The translations under genes and the position numbers were made by a program. From Phormidesmis priestleyi (GTDB lineage Bacteria > Cyanobacteriota > Cyanobacteriia > Phormidesmidales > Phormidesmidaceae), in assembly GCA_003242115.1 (NCBI GenBank), contig QBMP01000280.1, positions 1 through 5,847 of the forward strand: a DNA stretch of 5,847 nucleotides, given 5' to 3'. Positions 5,389 to 5,847 of this stretch are shown piece by piece (the first letter of the stretch is position 1; every line of letters begins with the position of its first letter). The notes below the pieces were generated by a model, which did no database searches, was not told where the DNA came from, and saw nothing but the letters and a program-made list of their open reading frames with translations.

Positions 5389-5847
5389 ATGTCCATTCGT
5401 CAGATATTGCAGGTGTGGGAACACGAGCTGTCCCATCCGCATCAGTCAATTATGCTCGCCCTTGCAGATCACGCTCGCGAAGATGGCACCGGTATCCGGC
5501 CTTCTATTAAACGGATCGCCTGGAAAACCGGTTACTCCGAACGCTCGGTGCAGAATATCATGAGCCAGCTCAGAGACCTGGGCCTTCTGGTCATCGTGGT
5601 ACCCGCGACCCATAACACGCCAAACGAGTATAAATTTGATTGGTCTGCTGTAACCCCTAAGCCTTCTTTTGATGAATATATGGACGTGAAAAAGGGGCGA
5701 AAGGGTAGGGGTGAACAATCTGCACCCCTATTAAATCCCTCTGATAGGGGTGCAGTTCCCGTGCAGGAGGGGTGCAGTTCCCGTGCAATAGGGGTGCAAA
5801 TCCCGTGCAATAGGGGTGCAGTTCCCGTGCAGGAGGGGTGCAGCCCA
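5389..5847 (+). CDS. Winged-helix (HTH_36-type) DNA-binding protein, probable replication initiator, partial at 3' end
   Basis: The frame from ATG 5389 stays open to the last base (153 codons, C-terminus missing). Residues about 17-67 form the HTH core: hydrophobic first helix IMLALADHA, the loop REDGTGIRPS, then IKRIAWKTGYSERSVQNIM and the closing LRDLGLL. The wing follows (VIVVPATHNTPNEYKFDW, 68-85). This pattern (PSxxxIAxxTGxSxRxVxxxxxxLxxLGL) is that of HTH_36 proteins, many of which act in phage, plasmid or ICE replication. From about residue 105 the protein becomes a low-complexity, basic linker encoded by a 22-bp DNA repeat. Because 22 is not a multiple of three, the peptide repeat has a 22-residue period (RGAVPVQEGCS at 120-130 and 142-152). 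No Shine-Dalgarno sequence precedes the ATG, unlike most genes here. A transcriptional regulator is the alternative; the iteron-like array favours an initiator. Lambda O is the classic case of an origin inside its initiator gene. Confidence 0.75.
   Translation, partial: MSIRQILQVWEHELSHPHQSIMLALADHAREDGTGIRPSIKRIAWKTGYSERSVQNIMSQLRDLGLLVIVVPATHNTPNEYKFDWSAVTPKPSFDEYMDVKKGRKGRGEQSAPLLNPSDRGAVPVQEGCSSRAIGVQIPCNRGAVPVQEGCSP
5706..5754 (+). repeat. Competing inverted repeats at the head of the iteron-like array
   Basis: TGCACCCCTAT (5721-5731) is the exact reverse complement of ATAGGGGTGCA (5744-5754), with a 12-nt spacer. Its inner part, CACCCCTA (5723-5730), also pairs exactly with TAGGGGTG (5706-5713), with a 9-nt spacer. 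The same arm can therefore form two mutually exclusive stems, and represents one repeat half-unit in the opposite orientation to the array. Confidence 0.7.
5747..5847 (+). repeat. Tandem 22-bp iteron-like repeats, GTGCA every 11 bp, continuing past the window
   Basis: Four full 22-bp units (5747-5768, 5769-5790, 5791-5812, 5813-5834) and a partial fifth (5835-5847) run head to tail. Each has half A, GGGGTGCAGTT (AAT replacing GTT in unit 3), and half B, CCCGTGCAGGA (units 1 and 4) or CCCGTGCAATA (units 2 and 3). GTGCA thus begins at 5750, 5761, 5772, 5783, 5794, 5805, 5816, 5827 and 5838, exactly 11 bp apart, placing all sites on about the same face of the helix. The unit length is typical of plasmid iterons (R6K iterons are 22 bp). 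The array lies inside the coding sequence of the winged-helix protein, its probable binding partner. Confidence 0.85.

Noticed and set aside
5446..5810. Two minus-strand frames opposite the winged-helix gene
   Set aside because: They mirror the + strand gene and the repeat array; the + strand frame has a clear HTH pattern and theirs has none.
5747..5847. G-quadruplex from the recurring GGGG runs
   Set aside because: The G-runs are 22 nt apart with 18-nt spacers, too long for a standard quadruplex; the GTGCA phasing is the better explanation.
5721..5847. CRISPR array
   Set aside because: Repeats are contiguous with no unique spacers, the unit is 22 bp, and the array lies in an open reading frame.

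Overview
The window looks like accessory DNA of a cyanobacterium, most likely a plasmid or an integrated conjugative-type element. The HIP1 octamer GCGATCGC, which is over-represented in many cyanobacterial genomes, occurs three times in 5.8 kb (72-79, 382-389, 4440-4447). One copy would be expected per roughly 65 kb by chance. All genes I accept are on the + strand and tightly packed. I see no tRNA, rRNA, CRISPR array, insertion sequence or integrase.

Positions 1-4079 (perhaps to 4168) form an operon-like run of envelope-associated genes. They are a small two-helix membrane protein (possibly the 3' end of a longer gene), a 411-aa FtsK/HerA/VirB4-like P-loop protein whose Walker A lysine and Walker B acidic residues appear to be lost, a 406-aa Tat-targeted two-domain peptidoglycan hydrolase (lambda R-like GH104 lytic enzyme plus M23 endopeptidase), a 173-aa multi-pass membrane protein with a cytosol- or periplasm-facing CxxC-x5-HxxxC putative zinc knuckle, and a single-pass coiled-coil protein. 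The last of these appears to lose a second transmembrane segment through a -1 frame change near 4056-4076. An ATPase-like protein, a wall-cutting enzyme and several small membrane proteins together suggest an envelope-spanning transfer or secretion apparatus. No relaxase, VirB4 or coupling protein lies in the window to confirm it.

Positions 4169-5354 hold an 88-nt gap with a strong ribosome binding site, a 131-aa single-pass membrane protein, a 154-aa soluble hypothetical protein and an overlooked 45-aa one-helix microprotein (5217-5354). An inverted repeat separates the first two, and a perfect 10-bp hairpin lies inside the last.

Positions 5389-5847 encode the N-terminal part of a winged-helix (HTH_36-type) protein that runs off the window. 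Its C-terminal coding region contains the most striking structure here: a 22-bp tandem repeat made of two 11-bp halves, so GTGCA recurs nine times at exactly 11-bp spacing, about one helical turn. It is preceded by an oppositely oriented copy. The repeat is out of frame with the codons, and copies in the one frame where a variant would create TAG carry a different dinucleotide. This resembles an iteron-type replication origin or operator inside a replication initiator gene, as in lambda O, which would make this end of the window a candidate origin region.
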